From Dinochytrium kinnereticum (lineage: Eukaryota > Chytridiomycota > Chytridiomycetes > Chytridiales > Chytridiaceae): a DNA stretch of 64,000 nucleotides. The translations under genes and the position numbers were made by a program. Shown here piece by piece: positions 45,454 to 60,240 of the stretch. Position 1 is the first letter of the stretch; each line of letters begins with the position of its first letter. The notes beneath the pieces are model-generated. The model did not search any database and was not told where the DNA came from. It saw nothing but the letters and a program-made list of their open reading frames with translations. The stretch spans positions 1 to 64,000 of the forward strand of contig JADGJT010000006.1 of assembly GCA_027604005.1 (NCBI GenBank), in the 5' to 3' direction.

Positions 45454-48400
45454 TCAAGGACCCGGAGTATCCCCACTCTCATTCTTGGCCAAAAGTATCT
45501 CCAACTTAAGCCTCAATCCCTTCATCATCTTCAGGCATCCAGTCGACACCTTTCCAAGAGGAAAGTTATCGGGCTTGGTGGTTTCATCTCCCTGAAGTTT
45601 CTCTAGTTTATCGCATCTTTCGCAAAGCCGCCGTAGTTCTCCTTGTTTAAAGAAGTGATGCGAGACCTCCTCCCGGAAGGGCTCTGGCGGGTTGGCGATG
45701 ATATGAGAGACGCTCTTTAACGTAAGGAGGAAAGCCTTTTCCGTATAAAGGATAGAGTTGAGCGCGCCTTCCTCCGTCCCAACCTGCTTTTCATAACCAG
45801 CCTCGTTGTAGTAAGGGTCACGGTTTAGAACCAACCCTTGAATAGAAACCAGAACCTAGCAAACCCCGTCAGTTGTTACCTCAATAAAAACGCTATCTAC
45901 CTGCAGAACATTGGAGAATGAGCTCCATACTTCAAGATCTTTTCCGTGCCATGTTCCAAGCAGAGACAGACAGACTAGTTTGAACCTTGTAAACAAATAT
46001 ATATTATATTATAAACTCACCTTTACCATCTAGAAAAGAAACCTTAGTTTATAGATTTATTTGTAATTCTACATACCTTCGTAAAGATTCGGGTTCAATC
46101 GTCCCATGCCAAATGTCCAGGAATGGAAAAACACATCTAAACTATTAAAAAAAAAACCCAAACCAGCCATTTTGTGCACTTACTAGGCGGGGACTGGGGG
46201 TAATCCGAAGGGAAGCTGAGGTCAAACATGAAGAGTCCCTTTTCGTATGGTGTCCCTTCAGGTCCCACCATTACAATTCGTAAAAGGTCCAACCTGTCTT
46301 CAAAGGCTCTAACCAGAATGCCAGACGGTAATGATGTTGACAATATCGAGTGCTAAATGATAACGCCAGTAAATAAAGAAGGCAGCAAAAAGGAAAGGTT
46401 TCACCTCACTTCGAATACGCTTACTCAATGACTTGGATATTGCCTAAAAATAGGGGAGTGAGAAATCAACAGCCTATAATACGGGAGAGAAGAGAGAAGA
46501 AAATCCAACCGTGTTATTCAATATGAAGTGATGGGATGCAGGTGTCTCTTCGCAAACAGCGAAAGCCATCCATGCATCGCCGTCCACCTCTTCCTCATTC
46601 TTTTGAGAATTCTTTGGTGTCCAAGAAAAGCTAATTTTTTCAACAGAACGGGGATGCTTCAGGTCGTCAGCTGCCGGGATTACGTCCAACATAACATCAT
46701 GACATTCTTCCTCAGTTTCCCATCCGCTTTCACTTTCATGATCGTCAACATTAGTGTCTATCTCTTCACCGCCAATTACGACTTGAGAATCCTCCTCGAC
46801 GTCCTCATCCTCATCCTCATCCTCATACTCATCCTCATCCTCATCTTCGTACAGAGGGTCATCGTCGCTTAATAAAAAGATAGTATGAGAGAACCAAAGT
46901 TATAATTATTATACCTGAAAACCAAAAGTCGCCGAGGAGTAATAAATATTCTTCTTTGAGACAGCAAAAGGTTAACTTCGACGAAACCGTCATCTCTGAA
47001 GGATAAAATCTCTCCAAACCACTCATTCTCTCCAAGTTTCAAGTCAGAAGATGCGTGAGGGTCCTCAGTAATGATAACAATGTCTCCACGCTCAAAGTTC
47101 ATTTCAGGGTGAAGAGTTATCTCATAAAGGCTATACTCTTTCGGTTCCTCCTGAACGTCCTTGTTATTATTATTCATAGAAAAGGCATAACAAAAGGATA
47201 TAAAGAAAAATCCCAAATTTAAACTTAGAATGGCCTTACATCAATAGCATCCATCTTATCATCAAACCAGCGAACATGTGCTGTTCTTGAGGAAGCATCC
47301 ACCTTTGTGACAAGTCCCACCTGACCAGCGGTCACCTTTGCTTCATCACTCTCCCCTGATCCCATCACAACAAAATCATACTGGAAAGAATAAGCTTTTC
47401 GGCAAGAACTTTACCACGAACCGGCCATAGTTCTTGCTCATCAATATGATGACAGGGAAATAGGCTAGTTGCCTCGATATCTTTTGTTATTGTACCGTCC
47501 TGCCATTGGACCGATACAAATGTCTTGGCTCGGCAAACACTCTTCAAAATAAGCGGAATTCATGAGAATTACTGACGCACCATAATATTGTCAATAAGAG
47601 AATGCTCATCAGCTTCAAAGTCAAAGTGAACTAACAGAAAAGGGTGTATGAGATAATGAATTATATATAAAAGGCTTAAATACCTTTATAGTCAGAGAGA
47701 TTCTTGAATACTACTTTGTCGCATAATTGAAAAAAAGATTCCTCTAAGGAGCTTTGGACAACTTGAATGTCTGCTACATTTACAATATCAGGGGGTGTTT
47801 CTATCTCATCTCTGTCCTTGAATGATTAGTAAAATACACCAAATGCAGGTATACCTTAAGTGAATTGTACAACTTCCATTCTACTTGGACTCTTTCCGGC
47901 TTCACTTGGTTTACCACTGATTTCTCATGGCAATATTTTTCCTGGTAGGCACCCTTTATCCACATGCCAGCCTTCAGATTTTCCTTTGTGATGGGGTTCA
48001 AAAGTCGCCCGGGATAGAAATCGTCGACCGAATCTTCCTCAATGGCTTCTTCAAGCTCATCATAATTTTGAAAACCGCATATGGAACCATCTTCAAACTG
48101 GACGATAACCTGGTCCCAAATATGTTTGATCGTGCCCACCCAGTCATCCTTGTGTGCGAAGTTGGACTGAATTTGATGAATTGATTAATGATGGGTTTAA
48201 CGTGAATAAATAAACCTCCATGATGGGCTGCGGGAGTTCAAGCAATTTGGTGTCCACTTTTGCGACGGTCTTCCCTGATTTGGCGTGGTGAAGATCAACC
48301 TCAACCCTGATCTCGACAACCACACCACTCTGGCTCGTCATGCTCTTGTCGACATACTTTACAATAGCTAAAGCCAAATCAGGAGTTCTGCCTTGCAGGA

Positions 48401-48824
48401 TAACTTTATACATCCAAGCTGGAAGGACCTATTTAATAGAATGACCCCACTCTCGTCCATGAGAGTACTGTTGCTTTCGTTCTTCACCATCGAAACAAGG
48501 AGCTTCCCCTCTGGAACCTGAAAGGAATTAAGCATGCAGATAACACAACGAGAACTGTGACTTCATACCTCCACATGCGTGGTCTCGACTTCATCCTCGT
48601 CCTCTTCGTCATCATCCTCTGGTTCGTCCCAATGTGTCTGTTCAACAACACCTACGATGCTAAGATATTCGTCTTCAGTGAAAGGAGACTTTGTTGCTAT
48701 CGTATCTCCAAAAAAGAACTACAATATTCTTTAGCTTCACCCATTTTCCTCATCGTAAGCCCTCCAGGCGAAGGCTGCTATCCCCCTTTCTCACCTTGGG
48801 ACGCTTCTTCGCATCTGGCGACAT
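45454..48824 (-). CDS. UBE2O: E2/E3 hybrid ubiquitin-conjugating enzyme, UBE2O type
   Basis: A multi-exon gene. The start MSPDAKKRPK is a short first exon at 48824, joined by an intron to FFFGDTIATKSPFTEDEYL. The N-terminal half has repeated SH3/tudor-like acidic and beta-rich segments typical of UBE2O (for example DWVGTIKHIWDQVIVQFEDG and ERGDIVIITEDP) and a long Asp/Glu tract near 46795-46856. The C-terminal half is a UBC core: GPEGTPYEKGLFMFDLSFP, the PSDYPQSPPS turn, then the catalytic cysteine in VCLSLLGTWHGKDLE, followed by the UBE2O-specific VLQVLVSIQGLVLNRDPYYN and NEAGYE. UBE2O family members ubiquitinate orphan basic proteins such as unassembled ribosomal subunits. Start codons of this gene and ELP3 lie 43 bp apart. 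Confidence 0.9.
46795..46856. repeat. Coding hexanucleotide repeat (acidic tract of UBE2O)
   Basis: Tandem CTCATC units on the plus strand encode an alternating Glu-Asp tract on the minus strand inside the UBE2O gene. The repeat keeps the reading frame, so length changes would alter only the acidic linker. Confidence 0.8.
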
Positions 48825-48867
48825 CTGAGAATGCAGTACGACAAAAGCTTGTCTGACAGAGTAAAAG
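48825..48867. promoter_or_regulatory. 43 bp shared divergent promoter
   Basis: Only 43 bp lie between the UBE2O start (minus) and the ELP3 start (plus). The transcripts of the two genes must begin within or very near this gap, or overlap. Confidence 0.6.
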
Positions 48868-51013
<2,146 letters not shown>

Positions 51014-51130
51014 CAGCTCAGTTATTTATCATCAAGCCAATTCCCCAATGCTTTGTGTAACGGATAGTTGAGCTGTTTGTTTTTTAGAAATACATGAAAT
51101 TTGCAGATCAGCACCTAGTTTCATCACTCC

Positions 51131-53887
51131 TCAAGGAAACCAACCTTTTGCTATTGTAAGCTCGGCCTCGAGTCCGGCGATCCGCTCCATATTCCTCTTT
51201 GAATCCTCGTTTCTCCACTTTCTCTCCTTCTCAAGCTCAGCCTCCGTTTGCCTTAACCGTGTGGTAAGCCTATCTGTCCAAGGAATGGAATCGGTTCCAT
51301 CCGGTGAATGCCCGCCTATGCTCGCGAGCTTTTCAAGCATCTCAAACTCGTTCAACTCGAGATGGCGAACTTTAGTTCGAAGGTCGACCACCTGGCCCTT
51401 AAGGAGTTTAATAGTCGCGTCCCGATCTTCAGCCGTTTGTCGTAGCTGACCAATAATCAAAGACATTTCTTGGTAAACGGGGCTATCTTCGAAAGATTCG
51501 GATCGACCCCCTGGTGTGGAAGTTCTTGGACCCCTGCTCTCATACTCCTCAAGTTTATCATTCTGTTCTGAAATGACGATTTCCATCTCCTGTTTAGCCT
51601 GACGAAGGCGGTAAATCTCTTCTTTCAGTTCGTCCATCGATGAAATAGCCTCACTCGACTCAGAAGAGAATGTGGAGATGGTAGACTGGACGAATGGGTC
51701 GGTAGAGCCTTTAAGGTGAGATAGGACGTTCTCTAGGTGCTGGATCCTCTCGTCCCTTTTGTCAATTTCGGCAATCTGCTTTCTCATGAAGTCCTTATCT
51801 GACAACTGGCGGCTGAGCCTCATAGATTTTCTTCCAATCCTCGACAATCCTTGCCCAGCACTTAACTCTTGTTGCTTTGACTGAGGGAGAAGACCATCCA
51901 AAATGACAGATGCTCGCTTGTCCTAATTTTTTTTTAACATGTAAGAAAAAAGGAAATGACAATAAAAAAAATCAACTTTGTCAAATCAACTTACCCCCGT
52001 CTCCGCTGGTGCATTCCAATCCAAAATGGCCTTCGGAGTAACTGAGTTCGAACTTAGAATGAGCTTTGTAAGATGTTCAATTCTCTCCTTCAACGCTGTC
52101 CGGACCTACAATTATACAATAAATCAATACACAAAAAGAATCCATCAAAATCATTACCAATTGACTCTCATGAAGTTGCTCCTCATATTGCTGCCTTAAA
52201 GACTTTTGAGAATCCTGTTCTTGCAGTTGTCTCTCCCTTTCCAGCAGCTCGTTAGTCCTTTCGAGCTTGTTCCTCAAATCAGCAATCTCCATTTTATATT
52301 TCTGGATGAGTGCCTTCTCATCCAAAACCTGATTGAGGTGGGCTTTGATTTGAACCCTTTTAACACGCTCAGCAAACTTAAGAGTGTTGTTGGTTTCTTC
52401 CCAGTTTGTTGTTGACGGGCTAATGGCTGTTAAACGTACATATCCTTACAAATAGGGTGTAAACCTTATCGTTGCAACGACAGAGACTCTGGCGTTTCCG
52501 GAGAGAGAGCTTTGTAGAATTCTGGTGAGCTTAGAGTCTCGATATGGGATATGGGTCGAGCTTGCTTGAGTTAGACATAGCACAGCGTACCACTCACTTT
52601 TTATCCTCAGTTAGTTTGGAGATAACATTTCCTAGCGTGAGAAGTGATCTGTTAATGTATGCTCCTTCTTTCCGTCTATCCACATCGCTCGCAGCCTTCT
52701 CAGATCCAGCAAGATCGATAAGATTCTTTCGGGGGAACATCGTCAGCCTAAGTAAATGGTATACAACCAACCAGCTGTGAGATAGTAACAGAACCTCGCA
52801 ATCTGCTAACGGAAGTGATTCCAGCTCGTTTCATGGCAGGTGGGCTGACAACTCCGGAGTTTTTATCTCTACTTTCGATAACCTTTGATTATTTTAGCAA
52901 AAGGAGTTTGACAGTTCCTTACCATCTGAAAAATGGTGTGTGATCGAGAGGAATGCTCGTTGTAGTCTGTGGAACCAAAGTGGCGATTCTGTTCTCCTCT
53001 TTGAATAACTTTCATGACCTGCTTTGGTGTCGTGACGATTTCTTCTTTCAGGGGAGATACGTATACCCCTCTCTATAATCATCAGGGTTGGTTTATATAT
53101 TTAAGAGGTACCTTGCGATCTTCATGGATGCGAAGATCCTTTTGCTCTGGCGCCAAAAGATCTCGGATAGTCTCATTGCTTTTGGCTACTATTAGGAAAA
53201 GAAGAAAAAGAAAGAAAGGTCCTCTTACTAGATCTCAAGGTAAGCAACTCGCAGAAGATACTCCTTATCACCTTTTTGCTGCATGGCAGCATGAGACAAA
53301 ATTATAAAGATAACAATAATACCTCTCTGATAAACGAGAAGACATCATCGATCGCTTGCGGGATGATTCCGGGTTGTTCATCGACACCCATCATAGAATA
53401 GGTTTTGCCTGAAGCCGTCTGACCATACGCAAAAACAGTTCCATTTATTCCTTCCATCGCCTTCCATACCACCTCTTTCGCAGCGCTTTCATACAATCGC
53501 TTGTTATCCGAGCCAGCTTGGACAATATCTGGAGAAAGTATCAGTCACTCTCGTTGAGCACCTGCAACACCAAACCATAGAAGTACTCGGCCGATTTCCT
53601 GCTCTTCTCAGCAAAATCCGGAGACAGGGCAATGCGAGCTTTAACTTCATCTGCATCCCATACAGCCAGGTTCCTTGTCGTCAATTCATCCCTTGTCAGG
53701 GGTCTAAGTGCAAGATGCATTAGCAAAGGGCTGGGTAAAGGATGAATCACCGCAGCCGGACGGTAACCACACAATTCTCGGCACCGATGCCACCACTTCC
53801 CTTGGATGGAAGCGATGGAGGAGTCGGCGAGCGGACGGAGCTGAGGGATGAGGTGGATCCGAGGGGCGATTGCAGTCGGGAGGCCAT
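51131..53887 (-). CDS. N-terminal motor kinesin, kinesin-7 (CENP-E/KIP2) like
   Basis: A multi-exon gene starting at the ATG at 53887 ([14 protein letters not shown]), with a Ser/Pro-rich head before VVTVRLRPL. The motor has P-loop [22 protein letters not shown], switch [13 protein letters not shown], switch [10 protein letters not shown], then [19 protein letters not shown] and [18 protein letters not shown], all intact. The neck is followed by coiled coil ([20 protein letters not shown] and similar) to a stop at 51131. The [16 protein letters not shown] pattern and the short Ser-rich head suit kinesin-7, which moves to microtubule plus ends. In fungi, family members carry dynein or plus-end factors or act at kinetochores. 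Subfamily is judged by eye. Confidence 0.88.
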
Positions 53888-53948
53888 GGCAGACAACTGG
53901 GTGAATGGGCGACGTAGTACAAAGACAGGAAATAAAGAATCGTCAGAG
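53888..53948. promoter_or_regulatory. 61 bp shared divergent promoter
   Basis: The kinesin start (minus) and UTP23 start (plus) are 61 bp apart, so regulatory sequence must be shared. Confidence 0.6.
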
Positions 53949-55028
53949 ATGAAGGTCAAAAGGAGCAAGACCTACAAGCGGATCATGGGCGTCTACTGTC
54001 GATCGTTCGGCTTCAGAGAGCCTTACCAGATCCTGCGTAAGCTGAGATGGTTTATAGAGCGTTTTTCTGATTTCCTCGGTAGTTGATGGGAACTTTATCC
54101 AGGTTGCGCTTGAGATTCGGATGGATCCAAGAGATATGCTGCCAAAGATCCTTAGCGGTACCGTTAGGCCAAGTGAGTCATAAACGATGTATCTTTTAGT
54201 TGGCATGACTGACGCTTTGCATGATCTCTCAGTGACAACGGCATGCGTGCAAGAAGAGTTGAAGTCATTGGGTGAGGACTTCAGGGGTGCCTTGATCAAT
54301 TCTCGTCGTATTGAGAGACGAAGATGCCCTCATGATAAAGCTGTTCCAGCATCAGAGTGCCTGGCATCAATTATAGGTTAGTCTCTGCTTCGGATGGATT
54401 CAGCTCATCAAAGTAGGCGAGGATAATAAGCACAAATATGGAGTTGCCACTCAGGATGTTGGATTACGAAGATCACTCCGGAGGATTCCGGGAACTCCAC
54501 TTATCTACATAAACAACGGTATGACACTCCTGGAACCTCCCTCAATAGAGACAAAAAATAGGAGTGCTGAGGTAAGTGGGTTCGAGTTGGTTTAGCATTA
54601 AATCCAGCTAGATGGAGAAGTCAAAGGGTGTAGCCAAGGTGCCAAAACTAGTCGAGGCCGAAAAGGAGAATTCGACGCCAGTACCAAAGAGGAAAAAGCC
54701 TCAGGCGCCAAACCCGCTCTCTGTGAAAAAAAAGAAGCCACCCACAGTTTCAGAGATTGCTAAGGCATTCCAGAAGAGAGCAAAGGAGGGCAATGTGACT
54801 TTGGAGGAAAAGTTAGAGGAAGCTGGTGGTAAAGTGAATACCATCAAGAAAGCGAAAGAGGAGATGACAGATGTTGAGCAGCCAAGCAAGGAAGGCACTT
54901 CTGGGACAGAGGCCATCTCCTCAAAAAACTCTTTGCTGGCTGAAAAGGAGGATGAGAAGGCGAATGCGGAAAAGGCTCGCAAGCGGAATCGTAGAAAGCC
55001 AAAGAAAAGAATCGGCGAAGGCGAATGA
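53949..55028 (+). CDS. UTP23: rRNA-processing protein UTP23
   Basis: Multiple exons from ATG 53949. The N-terminus KVKRSKTYKRIMGVYCRSFG, then FREPYQIL|VDGNF across an intron, is the UTP23/FCF1 PIN-domain opening. Next come TTACVQEELKSLG and the RRIERRRCPHD...ASECL stretch, which supplies metal-binding Cys/His residues. Later are a PIN-like GTPLIYINNG and a basic tail with NPLSVKKKK, a UTP23 hallmark, and a Lys/Arg-rich C-terminus (RKRNRRKPKKR) for nucleolar localisation. UTP23 is an SSU processome component needed for 18S rRNA maturation; its PIN domain is generally catalytically weak. The stop is only 24 bp from the convergent TRAX frame. Confidence 0.92.
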
Positions 55029-55052
55029 TGCAGTTATTTATTTGATTTATTA

Positions 55053-55996
55053 TTATTCGATAGACACCAAAAACCTAGAATCAGTTTTTGGATTCTCCCG
55101 CAGTCTTATCGTTGCGTTGCAGCAGGCTGAATAAATTATGAGCGAATATTGTCTTATTCGTAAGGGTCTTGGGACGAAAAACGAACCTTTTTCCACTTTA
55201 CTGAGGTTTGTCCTGACGACACCCAGCTTCTTCTGCAGAGATACAGAATTAAGCATTTCGAGTTGACCCACAAGCGTTCGTAGAGAAAGGCAAACAATTC
55301 TTGCGCGCTCATGCCTGCTACGGGCCAACTCGTCAATGCACAATCCTGTGGAGAATATTAAAGGAAAATGCATATCATTCAACAATAAGAAGGACTTACT
55401 CATTAACTCTCCTGTTAAGTCAGAAATTCCAAGGATGTAACTATCGATTGGAAGAGGTTGCTTAATCATGCGTTAACAAGATTCAAGAAAGGTTCACACC
55501 GAAAAATCACAATGCGCTTGCAATTCCACATCAAATGATGCTTTGGTTTTTAACTCTCCAGTTTTCAGATAATGCAAAAATGTCGCGGCCTCCACATATT
55601 CCTCAAGACCTGGAGCAAAGGATTTGAAATGTCTGTGAAAGTCCTGGCCCTTCGTCTCCTTTCCAACCTTCCTGATCAATTGGAATATCTCCAGTTCCTT
55701 CATACCCGCCTCATCAGTCACAGCAGGATCATTGATGGATGATGCGGATCTAAGCTGTTAAGACTCACATAGCCCAAAACCCAGTATGCCAAAATTACCG
55801 ATGCAGGAAAAAGATCAGCTTCTTAGACAATGCCGTGATATCGCGAGATATTTTTACAAGACGCTCTCTTCTTTCGCTCTAACCCTGCTGTGAGGAATGG
55901 AAGCGTCATCTGTGCTCTGACCGTCTCATCGAGGGCCTTCTGACAGCGCTGGAAGAACGGTTTCACAGAGTTTGTTGTTGGTTCTTCTGTTGCCAT
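55053..55996 (-). CDS. TSNAX: Translin-associated factor X (TRAX)
   Basis: Start ATG at 55996 (MATEEPTTNSVKPFFQRC). A short 43 nt intron joins KALDET to SERRERLVKISRDITALSKK, which matches the TRAX helix ERLVKxSRDIT. Later exons give HRHFKSFAPGLEEYVEAATF, LHYLKTGEL, YILGISDLTGELM and RLCIDELARSRHERA. The EYVEAxxFxHxLKT and LLGxSDLTGELMR motifs are TRAX rather than Translin; the acidic catalytic positions of the C3PO RNase lie in these helices. TRAX with Translin forms C3PO, which trims tRNA and small RNA fragments; no Translin gene is in this window. The C-terminus after LSKVEK is uncertain: the open frame runs to 55053, longer than usual, so an unseen intron or earlier stop is possible. Confidence 0.85.
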
Positions 55997-56348
55997 TGCC
56001 GTACTGGATAAAGTGCGTTCCAAAAAATAAAAAAATTACCCCCAACCCACCCATTCATATTCGTCAACAACAGAACGGCAATGGTGCGTTTATCTCGTTC
56101 TGAGCGTGAGCGAATGCATGCGATCGGCAAGCACGCTCTAGACTCCATGGCAACGGCATAAGACAAAACACGGTAGGTACGAGTGGAACGAAACAGAGAA
56201 CATATTATTTAAAAACGCCCTGTCCCTTGGGTGAAAAGGCTGCAGCGAGCGTGATGTCTCAGCAATTAAATAGAGTATCCTTGTCTGGAGATTTATTATT
56301 ACTGCAGTATTTTTGTTTTGGGTAACTTCGGGGTTTGTCAAAATTGTC
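55997..56348. other. Divergent spacer, TRAX / DRC7
   Basis: A 352 bp non-coding spacer between the start codons of TRAX (minus) and DRC7 (plus). Short antisense frames here have no motif support. Confidence 0.5.
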
Positions 56349-59300
56349 ATGTCAGAGGAGCAGCTGGCAGGCGACCCTTTGGTTGAGAAGGAGCTGGTCA
56401 AGTCCACCTCCTCCCACTCGGTTCAGGAGTCCGTCGCGAATGATGCCTCCTCCAAGCGAAGCTCAACGGTCGATCATCCACCTCAGGAGAATGTTGAGCC
56501 TGTAGAGGGCGTGGAGGAGGAGGAGGAGGAGCAGGAGGAAGTTGAGAATCAAGAGCAGCCATCTGAGAAACAGACTGCTTATCTGGATCAACATGAGTTG
56601 GATTATCAAGAGCAGCAGGAAAGAAGGCGAAAGGCCTTGGAGCAGCAGCTTTTGGACAAGACCAAAATACCTGAATCCTACTACACTATCTCCAAAAAGG
56701 AGGATTTGATTCTAAAATACGTCGAGAATTTCGATAGGCAGTACGTTCAGTTATATCCAGGGAGGAAGGAGCTTCTTCTATGTCCTGCTAATGAGTTTGG
56801 TGTGAAGGTAATCTACTTTGTAATATCTCTGTTGACCACAAATAGAAATTCGTGTGCACCACGATAAGGCCAACACAACTTCCGTTTAAAGAGCTTTACG
56901 ATTATCGAAGTTGCGCAAAGTTTGTTTCCGACTACCTGACATATGAGGTGCTGGAGCCTCCTCATGAGCTTGTGAGTACAATTCATTACTGTACCTCTAA
57001 TTCCAAAAGCCAACTGTACTCCGTTCTCCAACATACACCCTTCGAATCCAAAGTGGCAACTGTTTTGATTATTCCGTATTGCTTGTGTCTCTACTGAGAG
57101 GATTCGGATATGATGCATACGTGGTGTCAGGCTACGCTACACGTGACATAACCATTATGGATGAGACTAGAACAGACTCTGATACTGTCGGTATAAAATC
57201 ACCCTATGCAAATGGCTGTGATTCAAAAGAAAAGGAAAGTCACCCACATAGTTCCGAGTCTCAGAGAAACAATGGGGGAGGGAAATATAAGGTATCTTGC
57301 TATTAGAAGGAATACTTATTGATTTTCGTAAGGTCAAGCCGCCTCGCCAACTTAGGAGTTTATTTTTGTTAAAGCAAGAGGAGAAAAAGAAGCAACTGGA
57401 GATCAGAGAGCAAGAAATGATGCGCCTTGAACTTGAAAGACAGCGGGCAGTAAGTTTTTACCGAGTTTTATATCGGCTAAAGAGATAAAGCTTATGAATG
57501 AGGATGATGATGAGTTAAAAGGGCTTAGAATTCATGCCTGGGTATTAGTCCTTCCTGGAAAGCGTGAGGTAGCGGAAGCATTCTTTATAGGTATTTTCTT
57601 TTATTTTGTGAGAATAATTATTGAATATATCCAGAACCTAGCACGGGAAAAATATTTCCAACAGATAATGACAACTATCTGGGTGTTGAAAGCGTTTTCA
57701 GCTCATGCAATTACTGGGTTAATATGCAAGTCTGTTATGATGGTCTGAAGGTAATAAGTACTACACCCATTTACCTTTAAAAATGAAAGGGCATTCACTT
57801 TGATCTGGGTGATAACTCCAAATGGGAGTTTGTACTCCTAGACAACACACAGCCAGGAGTCATCTCCAAAAACATTGATGCGCTACAAGAAAACGACAAC
57901 TCGTCAGATGATGAAGATGAGGAGGAGAACACATCAGAGATCCTGGACCTGCCCCCCTCTTGGGTTGAGAAAATTCTTGTAACTCGAGAGCAATTTGAAT
58001 CCAGATGCCCCTCTGGAAGTAAGAACATAACCTACAAGAATGCGAGACACGTTAGTCTATTTCTTCGGGTTTATTCAACCTTATGCTTACTTATCAAATG
58101 TAATAGGAGATATTCGCAGACTATCACCGCTCTGACGGAATGGTTTCCCGTATCACTTTCTTCGCCGACGATCTAAAAGGATTCCACGGCGAAATTCGAG
58201 AAAAATTCAAAAACAGAAGGTCAGTACCCTGGAAAAGAATATAAGAGAGAGAAACAAAAAAACTAGTATTGTTGACTTCTATTAATTAGGGATAAGCTTA
58301 TCGAAAGAATTCGGGTTCCCCATCTTGGAAAAATCCAAGAAATATTCGACCCGGGTCGCCCTCATGGTCTGAAGGAGCACGTCATGATTGATGGTGAAAC
58401 GACAGAGTTGCATTTCTTCCCGAACGCACGATCAGATGGACTCGTTAAGCGCGTGGAGGGGGACAATAAAGTAAGATTTAGAGATTTTGCAGGAGCTGAT
58501 GATATGTAAGGTTATAGAATATTTCATAGAGCGAGAGGATAGGTTAATTTACAGAAGTGTTACGTTTGAAAAGGTGCATAGTTTTTTCTCTTATTGGAGT
58601 CTGACAAAAGCGATGACAAGGGTGAAGACGTTATCTGCAGGGACAGAGCAAATATCTTGAAGATGACTGAAAAGTTTGACAGAAACCATGGTAATTAACT
58701 TCTAAGAGAGACGAAATTGACATATGAAAGAACTTCCTACCTCAGAAGATCCCGCTAAAAAAGTATACATAACTTCTGCTGACAAAGTAAGTGAATCAAA
58801 ATCCTATATCAATCTAATAAATGAATTAGATCAGAGTCATCTACCATCTAGAAGACGGCAGAATTATCCCTTCTTCTCGAGAATTCAAAAAACCAACCGC
58901 AGATCAAAAAACAAGCATGCTAGAAATGCCTTACAGTTTTGAGGTTAACTCTATATTTATTGAACTGTACATTAAAACATGATATTAGGTCAATCCTTAC
59001 ACTAAGCCTCCCAAAAAGCAGCACCTTTACGCCCAGCTTTGCAGTTTATTAAAAAGCGAACAGGCGTGCCTTCAGGCCACCAAAAACTCTGAAAGGGAGC
59101 TGAGAGAGATTTTACAGGCGCGGCAGGCAGAGGAACGGGAGGTGACATTAATGATATCTGTTTATGATACCATCCGAAACAATACCGTAAGAACCACATT
59201 GATAACGATAGACTTAAAATTTGGACAGCGACTTCCAAATGAAGAGGAAAAGGACGCACATAAGGGTGACGAAGAGGAATCGAAAATCACAAACCTCGAC

Positions 59301-59793
59301 TATCTCTCTCCATTCCTAGTGAACTACGTAAGACCTATCACATTTTTTTTATGCCTTCAACTAACATTTACGGCCAAACCAAACCAAACAAAAGCCAAAC
59401 CAAACCAACCTTATCCGAGATGAAGCCGTTTCCGTAAAAGACGCCTGCCTAAAAAGCTTAAAAGAGCGGCTTATCGAAAAGGCCAACATCATTCAAGGAC
59501 GTTTGGAAGAAGTCACAGCTGAATACCAGAGGAGGCAACTTGCATATTCTAGAAATGCGGATTCTATGACTGTTGAGGAGACTGATGAGTATGTGAGGTT
59601 TTGTAATGAGGCATTATTCAAGATTCATATTCTTGAGAAAAGGCTTGCAAAGGTAATTCTTTTTCTGGCGTTAGTTATTTTGGTTAATAGGATTTTATAG
59701 CACAAGGAAAATGCACCGGAGAAGTATATTGAGCTTGATACGAAACTTAAGAGTGATTTGCGGCTTTTGCCAGCTTTTCAAAATGTCAAATAA
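56349..59793 (+). CDS. DRC7: Dynein regulatory complex subunit 7 (flagellar nexin)
   Basis: More than ten exons from ATG 56349 (MSEEQLAG). A long acidic N-terminus leads to KELLLCPANEFGVK|KFVCTTIRPT, then FKELYDYRSCAKFVSDYL. A transglutaminase-like core follows, with GNCFDYSVLLVSLLRGFGYD and AYVVSGYATRD. Downstream come a coiled coil (QEEKKKQLEIREQEMMRLEL), HAWVLVLPGKREV, SWVEKILVTREQFESRCPSG, the DRC7-specific FDPGRPHGLKEHVMIDG and HFFPNARSDGLVKRVEG, and a C-terminal coiled coil ending FQNVK before TAA at 59791. DRC7 (CCDC135/FAP50) is part of the nexin-dynein link of motile 9+2 axonemes, so this organism has, or recently had, flagellated cells. Exon borders around 57500-58700 are approximate. 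Confidence 0.93.
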
Positions 59794-60240
59794 ACGAGTG
59801 ATGTCGATGACATGCCCGCTAGTTGTCTTTCGACACTGTTGGATTCAATAGAGCAAGCCTTTCGCGACAAAAGAAAACAAAAAAAGAACAACCCAGTTCC
59901 TCTTTAATTATAAGCACATCTGGTTGCTATACGAAACAAGAGTTTTAACATATTTCCCATATCGTAGAAGTTTCATAATTGCTTATTCTCTGTTGCGACA
60001 ATTGGTGTATTAAAGCAGCTATAGTACCGCAAGGCAACATTTTCAATTGTCTCCGTCTCCCTCACTTAAAAAAATCCTTCCACTACCTATCCAAAAAAAA
60101 AAGAAACAACCTTTCACGACGAAAAGCCCCTTTCCAAACTGAAAGAAGAAGAATAGGCACAAAGAAAGCATGTTCAGAAAAAAAGCAAGTAGTCTCACGA
60201 ATTAACTAGGGGCTGTTACAATGATTTTTTTGATTCTTTT
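59794..60240. other. Convergent 3' spacer
   Basis: About 447 bp between the DRC7 stop and the stop of the convergent kinase gene. A-rich tracts occur near 60070-60100. No gene or RNA is recognised; it presumably holds both 3' UTRs. Confidence 0.5.

Noticed and set aside
55053..55996. Translin itself instead of TRAX
   Set aside because: The ERLVKISRDIT, EYVEAATF and ILGISDLTGELM motifs are TRAX-type; Translin has different sequence in these helices.
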